In this document: piece after piece, positions 36,313 to 50,129 of the stretch
Position numbering within the stretch: the first letter of the stretch is position 1
How the letters are laid out: the number at the start of each line of letters is the position of its first letter
DNA from: Epiperipatus broadwayi
Lineage: Eukaryota > Onychophora > Udeonychophora > Euonychophora > Peripatidae
Assembly: GCA_028023455.1 (NCBI GenBank)
Contig: JAQFVV010006644.1
Location: forward strand, 32,001 to 96,000
Reading direction: 5' to 3'
DNA: 64,000 bases
Position numbers and translations under genes: made by a program
The notes under the pieces: generated by a model
Database searches by the model: none
Told to the model about the DNA's origin: nothing
Seen by the model: only the letters and a program-made list of their open reading frames with translations

Positions 36313-39300
36313 TGAGGAACTAACACATCAAATCTAATATTTACCCTTGCCATAACTTTTAAAAAAGCACAATAATCTACACCTTCTATGGTGGAACTAT
36401 CTTTAATTTCACATGAGGAATGCAGAATAACAACTAATGTCTGCAGAGTAAAATACTACACTGAAGTATTTGGTGGTTTCTAGCTTATTTCTCAGGCATA
36501 AAAAATGTATAGGTGTGGAATCTATATCTCACCACCTAAAGAAATGAACACACACCAAGTATAATCCTCTCTTGCAATTTAAAATACCTTAAGTATACTA
36601 AATATTATATCAACTCTTGATTGTTCTATTCATGAGAATTGATCACATGGACTATCAAACATACCATAATATTATATCAAAAACTAATCCTCCCATGAAA
36701 AATAAAGTATTTTGGGGAGAATATTTTCATCCCACAAAATAAATACATTATAAGTATTAAAATATGCTGAGATTAACCATGTACCAACTCTACACTAGGC
36801 AAGATAGCAAAACATACTAATAATAATGAACCTATATTAAAATGTATACTTCAATCAATATCTGAAACCAATGGACATGACAGCAGAAAAGTATAATAAT
36901 TTTAATTTTAATGAAGGAATATTCAAAAGCAATGGGTAGCATACCAGCTTAAACTAAATAAAGTGGATGTGCTATTAAAAAATAGTGGTTACTAAATTAC
37001 TTAATTAATATAATATAAATTCTGTTGACACTTTAAACAAAAAAATATCTTGTTATAGCCTTTTTTTTTTAGAGTTATTACTTCATATTAAATACAAACT
37101 TAACCCAGAGTAATGATAGTAAGACATACACTTATCATTACAAGATTATTAAAATATTAAGTGACAGATATAAATGCTAACATACATTGATATTATAACA
37201 TAAAATTTTTACTAATTAGTTTTTTAAAAAAAAAACAAAAAAAACAAAAACAAATACACATTATCTCATTAGCAGAACTATTTCTCTGCTGAGCTGTCCA
37301 TCCAGGTAAAGAGTTTCCATCCAGTTACATTTTACAAAACATTGAAAGTAATAATCACATTTTTTTTTTCAATGAAAAGTTTCCTTTTCTTTGGCCCTTA
37401 TAATAATAAACATAAAAAAATAGTAAAATGAAGCTTAATTTCCAATTGGATTCTAATGACACAAATTTGGATCCTAACAAAAATTAATATTATCACATTG
37501 ATGATAAACAGACACATTATTTGAATATTATACGTATAATTAGCTAGCTGGAACATTGAAGAAAATGCTCACTTTTTCCTATAGATTACTATGATAATAA
37601 CAGAAGTTGAATTATAGAATGGATGAAATTATAAGAATTTTATCTTGCATACATTATACTATATATTTTAATTTTATTCTTAAGTCAATAAAGAAATTAT
37701 TAAGCTATCTTTCATAATCTTAGCAATTTATTTTCCAAATAGTATTTTTCCTTTAAAGAATGCACATATTTAATTTTCATATTTACTTCAAGAAAGTTTT
37801 TCTAAAAAAAAAATGCAGGTATATTGTTTATTATTATTATGATTATAATTTTTCCTAGACAGTTAGTAGTGAATTAAATATATTCCTCTGTATACAATTT
37901 CTCCATTATTGATTACGCAGACGATTTATTTTTAAAAGCGCTAAAAAAATGTTTCTAGTTCTGTGGATTTTTTAAATATTTTTTCTACTTATTTTTCTTC
38001 TGTACCAGAAAAATACTAATAAAGAACAAGTTATTAAATAATTATTTCCAACTTGGAAAATTTTTGTTCTCCTTAATTTAGTTAAAATAAGACTTTGCTC
38101 GATCTTTTTAGTTAATTCTTTCATTTTTAGCTTTGTTTAACAAATCTAACTTTCAAGAAGCAATAAACTTTAAATGTAAAAGTTTCAAATTGTAGAAAAT
38201 AACATAGATGCAGAATGCCTTACCAGAGCCTTTAGCTAACCATTATAGATGGAATCTCCATTATATTATGATTTTTTTTTTTACACCAAAAATCAGAAAA
38301 TAATAATCTTACAAAAATTTAGTACCATTGAACCTTTGACAAACAGGAGCAGACTATATAAAAAATGACTTGAGTATGAATTGGTCATTCTTATTAACTC
38401 TAGTAACCTCTACCAAGAAATCATTTGATTATAACATAAACAAAAGAAAAGAAACTTATTACAATCATATAGTTTTCAGTATTATTTAAAATGTATTACA
38501 AAGTAGTTTAATAATGAAAATAATAAATACATTCAAACCAACAATAATTATCTATGATTATAATTGTACAACAATTATTTTCTTCAAACTTAAATCCATC
38601 AGAAGTTACTTTTTCTTTAAAAAAACAATACGATCTTAAATGATAATTGATATTTATGTTTTTCTTTTTTTCTATACTCATTTAAAAGCTAACTACCATT
38701 TATTATATTTGTTTTAAATTATATTAACTTGCTCTTATGGCAATATCTTACTTAAATTATTCATATCAGTTTGAAAACATGATATTACATTAGGGAATAT
38801 ATTATTTATTCACACAAACCATGTCTAAGCAAATGGTTAGCACACTTTACTAACCAGATATTACCACTTTTATTTTATCTTTTTATTTTTTTAAAGAATA
38901 ACATTGATTTCATGCAGAAATAATGCTAAATAAATCCAAGTGTCAAAAGCACTGGGTTACAATATATATATATATAAAATTCACTTATTAATTATTAATA
39001 TTTGCAAGAAATTAATTTCATTCATCAATGGGTATTACAAATGATAGCTTTGTAAAATGATTTTAGTGCATTTACATGAATTCTAAAAAACAAGCATATT
39101 TTTCAACATCTTATCTCCAAGTTTTTAAATAAGTTTGTGGTTTAAGAAATTTATTTTAATTTATTTCTATACTCAATTTAGTCTCCAGAATGCTTTGGAT
39201 TAGAATAATTGCTTTTCATTATAGTCATTATGTAACTGACAAAATGTGCTTTTAAAAGAAATGTTAAGTTTATTTATTAATATACTACATGAACCATATA

Positions 39301-40518
39301 ATGTTTGCGTATTTAGTTTACTGTAATACAGTCAAAATAGCTACATTTTTACTTGTGCTAATGATTTTATTTTTTTAAATGGCTATGTGTGTTTATTTAA
39401 TTTATAATCTTACCTGAATATTCCAGAAGGTCTACAGAATATTCAAAAACTTTTTTATTGACTTTATCTGGAACAATGATATAAATTTCACAATTAAGAA
39501 CTTTTTATTTTATTGGTAGTGGATATAAATTTTAGTTTTTAATATTAGTTTTATTTTAAATGCCATATATTTATTTCTATGCATTCCTGTATAATTTTTA
39601 TGTATGATTTTAAAAAGTATTTTCATGTTAAGTTTTTAGAATATTGCTAGATTAATAATATGTTTAAATGTATTATTTTTCCCATTTTTAAAATAATTTT
39701 GAATGTGTGTGGAAGAATTCAGAAGCTGATGTATATTTTTATTGTTTGATTATTATGTCACAATTTTACATTTAGCTAAATTTTGCTACATTTATTATTT
39801 TATTGGGTTCACACATGTGAAAAGTTTAAGATCAAATTATTTTAAGTAAGAAGATGTATGTTCATTTAATAAAGAAGATCTGTACCTTATATCTGATCAT
39901 TTTAGATGGATAATCATGATAATTATAAAGATTTTATAGAATTTTAGACTATGTGCTGGAGAAAAAAGATTTGGAAGTAACCTAATCCTTTCTTTGTCAT
40001 ATGCTTAAGATTTTATGAGTTATTATATTTTAAGAGAGAGTATGATAACCATCTTCCTGATCTTATGGTTTTGCATTTGTCATATTAATGCTTATTATTT
40101 TTTGCTCTTACTATTGTTGCTGCATATGTGCACTTGAGCTAGCCACATATATTTTTAAGGCTTATTATGAACAGCCAATGTTATTATTATTGTAGCCCAT
40201 GTTTATTATTATAAGCCAATATTATTTTGAGCTATTACTATAATTGTACAAAATCATGGGCTTATGTTTTGGGTTATATGACTCTCATTTACTTTTTGAG
40301 ATATAGCTTAGCATGCTCAACTTTTTGGCTTTCATTCAATTAAGGGTTTTGATTGATAAATCATGAATTGTGATACTTATTTCTTTTCTCTCACATTTTA
40401 GGTTACAATTTTGCTTGCCCAACATGTTGGTTTCAGTCAATTAGGCATTTCAATCAATAGACCATTTTTTGTAGTATTGATTTGTCTTTTTCACTCACTG
40501 TAGTACATTTCTTCTATT
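36313..40518. other. AT-rich stretch, nothing recognised
   Basis: About 4.2 kb of AT-rich sequence with A/T homopolymers (for example 37055-37070, 37226-37255 and 38271-38282). No gene, RNA or repeat boundary that I can defend. Confidence 0.55.
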
Positions 40519-40530
40519 CTTTAGGTTACA

Positions 40531-40564
<34 letters not shown>

Positions 40565-40576
40565 TGTAACCTAAAG
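40519..40576. repeat. AT-cored perfect palindrome 1
   Basis: CTTTAGGTTACAG (40519-40531) and CTGTAACCTAAAG (40564-40576) flank an uninterrupted (TA)n core, giving a 58-bp perfect palindrome. Confidence 0.95.
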
Positions 40577-40580
40577 ATAT

Positions 40581-40598
40581 TTCAGAATAAGTAAATTT

Positions 40599-40631
<33 letters not shown>

Positions 40632-40651
40632 CAAAATTTACTTATTCTGAA
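40581..40651. repeat. AT-cored perfect palindrome 2
   Basis: TTCAGAATAAGTAAATTTTG with TA (40581-40602) is mirrored exactly at 40630-40651 around a (TA)n core. It starts four bases after palindrome 1 ends and abuts dispersed repeat E. Confidence 0.95.
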
Positions 40652-40945
40652 AATGAGACACTAAACTAATCCATGGTAATTTGCAATGACTTCTATATAG
40701 TGACACAAGTATTTTGTCTTTTTATTGCCTGTAGTAGCAAACTTAAATAGACTCTTTTTTAAAATATTTTTTATAGAATCAAATATTTAATAATAGATGA
40801 AGGAAATAGTCCAACATATCATATTTTGCGCCTGATTCATATTACAATATAGTGGATCAGGAAAGTGCCTGCCAACCATTGTATATATCGATTATAATTT
40901 TAACCCTGGTTCTAGACATAGAAATGTTTTGTAAATTACTTATGA
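40650..40945 (+). repeat. Dispersed repeat E, copy 2
   Basis: GAGACACTAAACTAATCCAT through ACTTCTATATA, TAGCAAACTTAAATAGACTC, CCTGATTCATATTACAATAT and CCTGGTTCTAGAC aligns with 26249-26500. Inside it, 40792-40832 (GATGAAGGAAATAGTCCAAC) is the end sequence also seen in inverted repeat 3 and at 42235, so one repeat may be inserted in the other. Confidence 0.7.
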
Positions 40946-41480
40946 TGATGGTTACAGTCATTTCATGACAATATATACATTGTTTCAACTGTGGAAAAAT
41001 GTATGTATTAAGTAAAGGAATTATAGAATTACTTTAAAACTTTGTGATATTAAATAAAATTTAAAAAAATATGTTTTCATTTACTTTAAAGTAATCATTC
41101 TTAATTGCATATAAAAGTAAAATAAACAAATTGTCTTCCATAATCTACTATTTCTTATTATATAAATAATAGTTTTTTTTTTTGATTAAATAAATTATAT
41201 TCTTATTAATAAAAAATATATTTATATATTTTTTCTCTTTTCATGAAAAATCTTTACCTATTCTCGCTATATATTTTATTTAAATGTAAAAGATCTTTTT
41301 GCTTTGATTACTATATATAATTTTACTATACCGTAGTTGATGTTTTTTAATTTTTTTTTTCAAAATATTTTCAATATATAATATCTCACAATTTCAATCA
41401 AAATAATATCCAACAATAAATTACATATTTTTTCTTTAATAATTATATCTTTAGTAGTTTTATGTAAACATTTTATTAAA
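40946..41480. other. AT-rich stretch, nothing recognised
   Basis: No feature. Confidence 0.5.
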
Positions 41481-41489
41481 TCATTATTA

Positions 41490-42197
41490 ATTCATTGCAG
41501 AATAATGATCTCTCCACGTTTAATTCAATTTCTAGATCCATATCTTCTCCACATCACACCAGAAAATGTCCTTATTTTATCATTTATTTCACACATGATC
41601 TCCTTGTAGGCCGTTTCTATTTTTTAGGATCCCATTTAAAACTTCAACTAACCGTCTTTTATCACCTTTTCAAGCAATATGTCTAATACTGTTCAATTTC
41701 ATTTTTTAGTGTTCTTTTTATGATGTCAGTAATAACTATTACCCTTTCATCCACATATACTACTTTAATTTTCACTTGACATTCTCAATATATATTCTTA
41801 TACTTTACTGTTCACTTTTTTTAAATCTCTGTATTGTTTTTCTATTAAGTGTTCATGATTCAAATTCATAAACAAGAATTGATAAAACCCAACTATTAAC
41901 CTTGCCTTCAACACTTGGGAATACCTCTTTTTAATATTAAATTACTTCTAAAATACTTCATTAAAATTAAATTCTATGACTATTTTTATCTCTTATGTTT
42001 TGCATTAATAATATGACCAAGGTATTTGAAGTTATTAACTTTTTTTGTTAAAAATTCATTGAATATATTAATATGTTTAACATTTATTATTAATCCTACT
42101 GTTTTTTATCTGTAATTTTTATGATATCTCCTGATGTTTTGAAGCATTGTTTACAAAACAACTCCGTAATCTACAAAATCTGGATGACGTAAATACT
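41490..42197 (-). pseudogene. RTE-like LINE fragment, copy 4 (most decayed)
   Basis: The minus strand aligns with copy 1 from the FADD region to the 3' end. Readable: HPDFVDYGVV (42165-42195, at the FADD position, where the aspartate pair is no longer intact), VGLIINVKH, a KYLGHIIN-like segment near 42010, a TLNRKT-like segment near 41840, and a VRWMDE-like region near 41560. There are many stops and frameshifts. Higher divergence than copies 1-3 implies an older insertion. The 3' end is at about 41495 without a (TGA)n tail. Confidence 0.75.
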
Positions 42198-42214
42198 CTA
42201 TATTGGCCTATTTA

Positions 42215-42300
42215 ATATTCAAAATTTAATGTTGGATGATGGAAATAGCCCAACATATAATTACTGCTAGAATGCCATCACCACAAACCGTCAGTCTGAC
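42215..42300 (-). repeat. End fragment of inverted-repeat-3 family
   Basis: GATGATGGAAATAGCCCAAC, then AGAATGCCATCACCACAAAC and CGTCAG, matches 20700-20790. A solitary end, with no opposing arm seen nearby. Confidence 0.6.
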
Positions 42301-44290
42301 AGAAACACTCTACATGTGTTTTGTTTTATTTGTTTACCTTCCGTTTTTAATTGAAAAAAATATTTCTCATGTAAGTGCTGCAAAATGTTTGAGAAATATG
42401 GAATAGCTCTGCCATACATTTTTATCAATATTTTTTTTTGTTTCATCTTATAATCTAATCACTGTTGCTACATTTTGATAAATATTCTTCAAAATATGAC
42501 AATATTCCAAGCTTATTTTTTGATAGTTCAAAATCTACATTATAGCGCAATTGATTATAACTTTTCATAATATACAAACCAAAGTGTAATAATAACTTAT
42601 ATTCAGTGGTTCTTACTATAATTTCCCTCAATACTTGGATTTGATTCATTCTGTTAAAATCACTTTAAAATCCAGCTTATTCTTTGGGTTGATTAATATC
42701 CACAGTTTGCAATAGAGTGTAGACAATATGCATCTGGGTTTATAAAATTAAGACTTGCCTGCACATTTTATAACTATATAATAATCTTATAAACACGAAT
42801 ATATATAAACAAATATAGTAATATGTAATAAAAATGATATTAACTTTATAAATTCAATATCTCAAATATAAAATCTATAAATAAATAAATATTATCTTTG
42901 GCTGTTAATTGTTCCTGGGAATGGCAGATATGATAGGTTTTGTGTTGATATATTGAGTTTTATAAAATTAATTTCATTTTTTTGTTTATCTATATATAGT
43001 ATTAAGATATATATTATTATGGGGACGAGATGACGATAATTTTTGGGTTTATTGATATGTAGTTATCATTATTACAATACATTAAAATTTTGACAGGATT
43101 TTAGCTCCATCATTGCATAATATGAATAGCACAGTAGGTATTGGTAGAAAAAAAAAATAACAAAACGTAGATGGCAGATCAACTGCTATATTATTTTGTT
43201 GCTGATTATTTTTTCAATATAAATTTTAAAAGTTGTATTAAAAAGGTGGGAAAAACGAATAATTTAATGTTTTATTGTTTTTGATTGATGTACTTTATGA
43301 AATTATTTCACATGGATAGAAGACTTGCTATCACATCATTGATATACATGAGTCTTTTAAAATTTTAATAGCCTCTGATTGTTCTCTGGTGGGGTGTTTC
43401 AAATTTTGGATTAGGTGATATCATTGATAAATTTCTGTCTTGGATAATATTTAAAACTGTAAATTGCAAAGTGAATGCAAAAAAAATGAATTCTTTCATT
43501 CATCTTATCTAGAACTGATATGTAAATTTGCATTCATAGGAGACTTATAGATATAGACATCACAAGTCTTGAGAGATATCAAACATTTGTTTCCATAATA
43601 CTTTGCTTATTTTTGATTGGATATAAAAACTAATTTATTATATGATTAATTATTGTTTTTATATAAGAAATTTAAGTGTATCCCACAGCATTACAATAGT
43701 GTAAACAGTTATTGGCAACATTCAAAACAATTAGCAATATCTTGTGAAAATCCAAGGATTTGACCTGTTTTGAAGCCAGGATGCCAATTAAATATCTCCT
43801 GCAATTTGTAAAGATTTTTATATAATGATATGTATTTGTTTTATCATTTAAAAAAAGATGAACATGTTAGCACAATAGAACACTTGTTTTCATCATCTGT
43901 GTTCATTCTATATGTTTTGGATACTGATCACAGTATAGATTTTACCAACATTAATATCTTAACCAAATAGGATACACTCTATTACAGAACAATGGAAAAT
44001 GCCATATATTTTCTAAAAATACTTCAAAGATGCAAAATTTGTATTCATATGGAATATTTTTATAAAGCATGTCATACAAAAACAATATCATATTAATTAT
44101 TAATCATTATTATCTTTTAATATAATCTTTTCTATATTTTATAATGAAGGAAATAATAAACAGCAGTTATATCATACAACAGATGAAATTAAACTGAAAC
44201 ATTGGTGTTATTAGAGATAGATATAAACAAATTATCAAATCTATATACAGAACTCAGAAGCTTACAGTATTTTTATTTTTGTAATTTTTT
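42301..44290. other. AT-rich stretch, nothing firm
   Basis: 43340-43830 is slightly less AT-rich, and its minus strand hints at a decayed reading frame (PTREQSEAIKILK near 43390). I cannot place it in any family. Confidence 0.4.
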
Positions 44291-44294
44291 TTTC

Positions 44295-44392
44295 TCATGT
44301 GTCATAGCACCATCTGGGAAGTGAACCCATTATCCCAGGACAACTGCTTGTAAAGCAGCCATCGCTGACCTCTCACACCACCAATGCTTGAT
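44295..44392 (-). repeat. tRNA-derived SINE, copy 1 (tRNA-Val-like head)
   Basis: Minus strand: an A-box-like TGGTGTGAGAGG (about 44384), then GCTGCTTTACAAGCAG (44343-44358), which can fold as an anticodon arm with UAC in the loop (Val-like), then a B-box-like GGGTTCACTTCCC (about 44318-44330). The ends GCATTG and GGTGC can pair as a partial acceptor stem. After the head come TATGACACATGAG and an A-rich tail. The tail and head match 61375-61455, so this is a dispersed SINE, not a tRNA gene. The TAAT insert before the B box and the mismatched arms also argue against a functional tRNA. Confidence 0.6.
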
Positions 44393-46026
44393 ATTTTTGT
44401 AATTTTATGTTTTGACAACTTAAAAAAGCAGTGTTAAGTCATTTTCTTCTATTCTTATCTCTTGCTAGATCCTCAAATAAATTAGATTTGTGACCTCAAA
44501 AATATACACAGTAATAGTAAATCTAAATATGAAATTTTTCTTGCAAGTACCCTTTTAAAGCTATATAAAAAGAATATATTTTTTATATCTGGTATATAGT
44601 CAATTTTATATTACCTATGAATATATGTATTGATCTTATATATATATATATATTGTAAACAATGATATGTACAAGCTGATGTGGCTGGGTGGCTCATCCT
44701 ACCAAAGGGTTAAACTAATCATCACAATAATAAGGTCAGGATTAGGTTAATTCTTCTAGGCCACTTTAAACAAACATTTGCAATTATGAAAAGAGAATTT
44801 TAATACTCTTTCTTTAACACAATTCTTTAATCTTATGCATAAAAAATTTTAAAAAGTTAGATTACTTCAAATATTCGTAATCAAAAATATCTTCTTAAGT
44901 AAATTAGATCGTATGAGAAATATAAAGTTTTCTTAAATAAATTTTATCATGAAAATAATTCTTTCTTTAAATTCAAATTTTTAGGCATATAATTCTTTTT
45001 AAAAATAATTCATATCTCAGGTTCTTGCTTTAATAAATTGTTTAACAATCCAATACAATCTTATTTTTCTTTTAATTTCTTATACTAACCAATGAATATG
45101 ATCCTTATGATAACATCATAAATAAGATATGATCTTATTTTTAAGATGATATCTTAGTACATCAAATAATTATTAATTTTTAAATTAAGCATAAACTCTT
45201 TCGTTAAAATAATTAGGGCATATTAGGATTACATTTATGATATTATGGTTAAGAAAGTGATATTGTTGCTAACCATATATCACAAACAGGTTTTCCTCTA
45301 ATCTTATATCAAAATAAAATAAAACGATATTATAATATTAATTCAAGATAAATAAAATGATTTTATAATTTTAATTCAAAATAAAATAAAGTGTTCTATT
45401 CATAGATGTCATCTTGATATCAGAAACATAAAATTTAATAAAGTGATATTTATCATATATTTATTGTAATTTTATACTCCTATATCATAATAAAAAATGT
45501 ATACACGTGGCTTTTTTGTGTGCGAATTTCTGAAAATGAGAATAATGATTGGAAGAATACAGATTTAATTATTAATAATTAAAATAATGTTTATAGGTAC
45601 TAATAAATATAACAAAATAATCCAGTTATTTTAATAAAAATTATGTTCTAATTTTCAAAATTAAATAATAATAATAATAAAAATAACAATAATAATAATA
45701 CATTTAAAATCAGCCTTTCTAAGTTATTGTGCATGCACTTTTTATGAGTGTTGATAATAAATGAATACTTTCACTCCCAACACGTGATATAGTATTTAAG
45801 AAAGAATAAAATGAATTTACTTATTCTTTCCAACCCAAATGCTTATATATGGGCAAATCTTAAGTACTGGAAGTGAAAGCATGAGGATAGACCACTCGCT
45901 TTAAATTACTGTTTATGATATCTGAATGAGTGACATCGGCAAAATTATCTAGAATTTACTAAATGTCACTCTCAAATGAAACTTAAACATATGTAAATAA
46001 GCATTTATTTTATATAGCGCTATGTC

Positions 46027-46027
<1 letters not shown>
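44393..46027. other. AT-rich stretch with minor repeats
   Basis: TGGCTGGGTGGCTCATCC at about 44681 resembles a tRNA A box, without a partner B box. 45310-45395 holds two diverged copies of AATTCAAGATAAATAAAATG/AATTCAAAATAAAATAAAGTG. 45666-45702 is a short (TAA)n run. No gene. Confidence 0.45.
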
Positions 46028-46261
<234 letters not shown>

Positions 46262-49200
46262 AGTAAATAAAAAATTTCAATATGAAATCCTATAGCTTTA
46301 TTAAAGTTCTCAAATTATTAATCTCCCTTTCAGTTATATTAACCCTTATAAGAAATAATTAATAATTATAAATAAAGATAAAGCTTACCCTTTGGAGTTT
46401 GATGAGTTTGGAAAAAGATGTATACATCTGATTTCCATAAATAATTATAAATTTAAGAATAAAATATTTTATCAGATTTTAAAAACATCACATATGCAAA
46501 TTAAGCATATAAATAATGTCAACACATCAAAACTACTCTGATATTATCAAGAATGCAAGTGAAGGCATGATTGGCATCTTGCCTAATCTTCAAAATATAT
46601 CAAAATCTGATATAAAGACATAGTTGGCCTCACACACATGAATTTAATTGAATCATATGAACAAACATAAAGACATGGTAGATATCACACATGACTTTAA
46701 TAAAATACCACCTAGATACACATCAAGGGACTTAACAGCAAGGAGAAAATGAGATGCTGGAATAAAGTTACTATAATCTCCTATACAAGAGAGCAATAAC
46801 AAATTAGCACCTTGTTTCTAATCTTAAAATACAAACAAAAAGATGATAGTTGCCTAAATATAGCATTTTATGCTAGATATCACTTAAGACATAATCAAAT
46901 CTCACTGGTATGATAAAACAATCTATAAAATAAGGATGACATCACTATTTCCTATCATATCAATGAACAAATGATGTATAAAACTGATAAATTATGGCAA
47001 TAATAGCAATATTTAGCTGCATATAAATTTATGGCAAGCAATTCAATAATATAAAAATACATCAGCCTCATGAATTTTTCATATATTTATTGATATTCCA
47101 AATAACTCTATAAAGGACAAATATGATACTTTCTAAAATATTTCATGTAACTAATATTCTGAAAACTTAACACTATATTTTAAAACCATACATAAATAAT
47201 ACATAGAAAAATAATGAACATAATGCATGTATATTGTACTGGTAAAAAAAACGTCCACCACCTAAACTGCAAGTTGGATCCAAACTCAGCTGAACCAAAC
47301 TGAATTCAAACCCAACTCACCAGCTCAGATCAATGGATGATCTAAATCGATGGCACAGTGCTATGCACCAAGAAACTATCTCAATGTTTGGTGAGGATTA
47401 GAGACCCCTAAACTGACACTAATATCAGGTAATAAATTAATTAAAGATAATTTTAAATCGAATCATATGTATATGTTCGGGTTGCCAACACAGACAGTGA
47501 GCATTAACATTAAAATAATTATGGAATAAAAGACTTAAGAAACCAAGTGTGTTAATAAAATAATTAGTAATACTAGTAATAGTTTTGTTCAATTTCAAAT
47601 TATGATTAGATTGATCACCTCTAGCCTTAAACAGAGTTTATAATTATAATAAGAATTGCAGTTCTTATTATATGCCAATGAATATTACACAATATTATGA
47701 AATTCTATCTGTCTATGCCCCCAGTAAGAAAATAAAGGCATATAAAGGTATTCAGTTGTAAAGGAAATTATGATTCTTATTTTATACAGAAGAATGTGAG
47801 ATTTATTTTCACATTCGCAAATCCATCCATGAAGAGCAAGATATGTACTTAGGGCATAACTTTAACCTTTATTAGAAAACCTATTTAATTTGAGATAACT
47901 GAGAATTTGTTCGATTTTAATTGAAATCACTTCATCATGAATTACGAGCGTAAGAGCAGGCTTTACTGGAACAGAGAGGTAATGGTGCTGACGAATTATG
48001 AGCTATAAATGAAAAGAAAAGATAATTGCTGGTCAGTGGTTTAAGTAGTATGGCGGCTTGTGTAACACAAGTCTTACTGCCCTTTAAGTAGACGGGGAAC
48101 ACGTGGAAAGCCAGGCCGAGTTATAACTATGAACCTTTGGTGTTCCAAATATAACATGAGCAGAAGAGGAAATGCTTTCTTCCTCTATAAGAAAACAACA
48201 GTAATATTACCACTGACAAGCCTACAGAGCGAAAAGATTGCCCTACATCAGCAACGTTCGAAGATGATGACTTAATAGTCACCATTTGAATAATAAAACC
48301 CAATTTATTATAGAATGCTCTACATGATGACTTGATCAAATTAATTAAAGTCAAACGAGTTTTTAACTAAAATTATTTTAAAGCATTTATGAATTATATT
48401 AATTATGCCCCAAACATCGTGCTCTTCCTGAATATTACTAGACAGTAACAAAAATTTGAATTAAAATATATTTAGTTGATTTCTTTATCGACCCTTTTGC
48501 AAAAAAAAAAAAAAACATTTTAACATTATATATAAATAAATACACATTGGTGAATATGAGAAAATAGCTGGGGCATAGATTAGAAATGGAGCTAATAATT
48601 TATTATTAGCCAATTATAAAAATAGTAAACATCTAATAATTTATTTTGACTCGATGATTGATAAAACTGTATAAATCTAGTTCTAATGGGCAAGAATTAC
48701 TATCAGAATTAATATTATATTATTTGCACAAAGCAAATGGAACAAATGAACTCATCGAGTCGAAGGATTATTGGCATATAATGAAAAATAAATGACATAA
48801 AAAAATCACTCAATAAATATATATAGTACAATAAATGAACCGCCATTATAAGAAAGAAAAATTAAATCTAAGGCCTAGAGATTGAGAGAATTATTATGAA
48901 TTTTAAAGCAAAAATAAAAGAAAGTTTTGTACAGATTTACATTAAAAAATGAAAAGAGCTCTTAAAGAGAGTGTAAAGTAAAGTTCGAAACTGGCCAGAA
49001 AGTTACGGTTTATTATGGAAATATATTACCATTTTTTTCAGGGCTGGTTCCTTAATTTACATGTCCGGATTGGTAAAACATAGGCACACATTTAGTCGAT
49101 TATTTGAACAGCATTTTATTAATTTTTGTCATGATTTTGGCAGCATGATTGGTCCAGAAAGGATTTAGCAGCTTCATTAAAGATTTTCAGGGGACTTCAG

Positions 49201-49890
49201 GAACTGTAGCCAGATTACAGACATTTTAGTCCCTCACCATGATCGAAACACTATTTAAATTTATGATTTTTAAAATGCACAGAGTTTAATGGCACTTGTC
49301 TACAACAAAGATGGCTTCTCCTTTCTCCAAACTTTTCAGAGCTATTTATACTGTTCTCTGATGCCTTCAGGCTAGTGCTTCTTTCATTATCAATGTTACA
49401 AAATCTACTAGTTGTTTTCAGATATATTCCTTCAATAAGGCTTTCAAACTCATTAACTTGAATTCATTTTCTAATTAGAAAATGAATTCTTAAAATCAGA
49501 AAAATGATTTTAATTAGGAAATCCTTACATTTTAAATACTTATCCTTTTTTCTAATTAATAAAACTTTACCCATTGTTTTGGAAAGGGAAAATCTGAAAG
49601 CTTATTGAAAGAATGTAGCTTTTAATCCCTAAAATTTTAACAAATTATTTAAAGTAAAATCAAAGCATTCCCTACGCAATGAAACTTTTGAACAATTATA
49701 TATATTTAAATATTTATAAATATATATATGCATAATCCACACAGTTGTAATATATATAAATTCTTGAATAATTTTATCATGAATTTAAACTCAAACAAAT
49801 TAATTTTAACACACATTTATGTAATAGTTTTTCTTTATGGAAATTAGCATGGATTGAATGTATAAAGCCCCATTGCATCGGAAATTTAAG
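46262..49890. other. AT-rich stretch with small GC-richer pockets
   Basis: 47255-47300 (CCTAAACTGCAAGTTGGATC) weakly resembles the 3' part of the SINE head. 47940-48350 is a GC-richer pocket with a perfect CTTGTGT-A-ACACAAG hairpin (about 48057-48071) and no recognisable product. 49309 starts ATGGCTTCTCC with a good Kozak context (AAAGATGG), giving a 16-codon frame only. None of these is called as a gene. Confidence 0.4.
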
Positions 49891-49904
49891 GTTAGTACTA
49901 AGGT

Positions 49905-49970
49905 TTGAAGTGGGCTTATGGCTAGATGTCATGAAGCTAGGATCGAACTCAGATCGGACTGCTTCAATAT
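49905..49970 (-). repeat. B-box-bearing SINE scrap
   Basis: The minus strand has GAGTTCGATCC (about 49945), a near-perfect pol III B box, in a tRNA 3'-half-like context (CTGAGTTCGATCCTAG). No A box can be placed. Probably a truncated tRNA-derived SINE of another family. Confidence 0.35.
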
Positions 49971-50129
49971 ATAAATCTCAACATTAAATATTTATACTCA
50001 TTTTATCATTTTAGAATTAACAGTCATTAAGTCTTGACTTTCCATATTATTAAACAAGATATAGTTCAATAAAGGGTGCTTGGAAATGATAAAGACTTTT
50101 CAGAATATCCAGTTACTATTGAAAATTAA

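Noticed and set aside
35853-36323. 156-codon plus-strand frame, the longest outside transposons and microsatellites
   Set aside because: The composition is what AT-rich DNA gives (Ile, Leu, Asn, Lys, Tyr), no domain is recognisable, and its end overlaps a tRNA-like SINE scrap.
44295-44392. Functional tRNA-Val gene
   Set aside because: The acceptor and T arms are imperfect, there is an insertion before the B box, and a matching A-tailed copy exists at 61.4 kb, which indicates a SINE.
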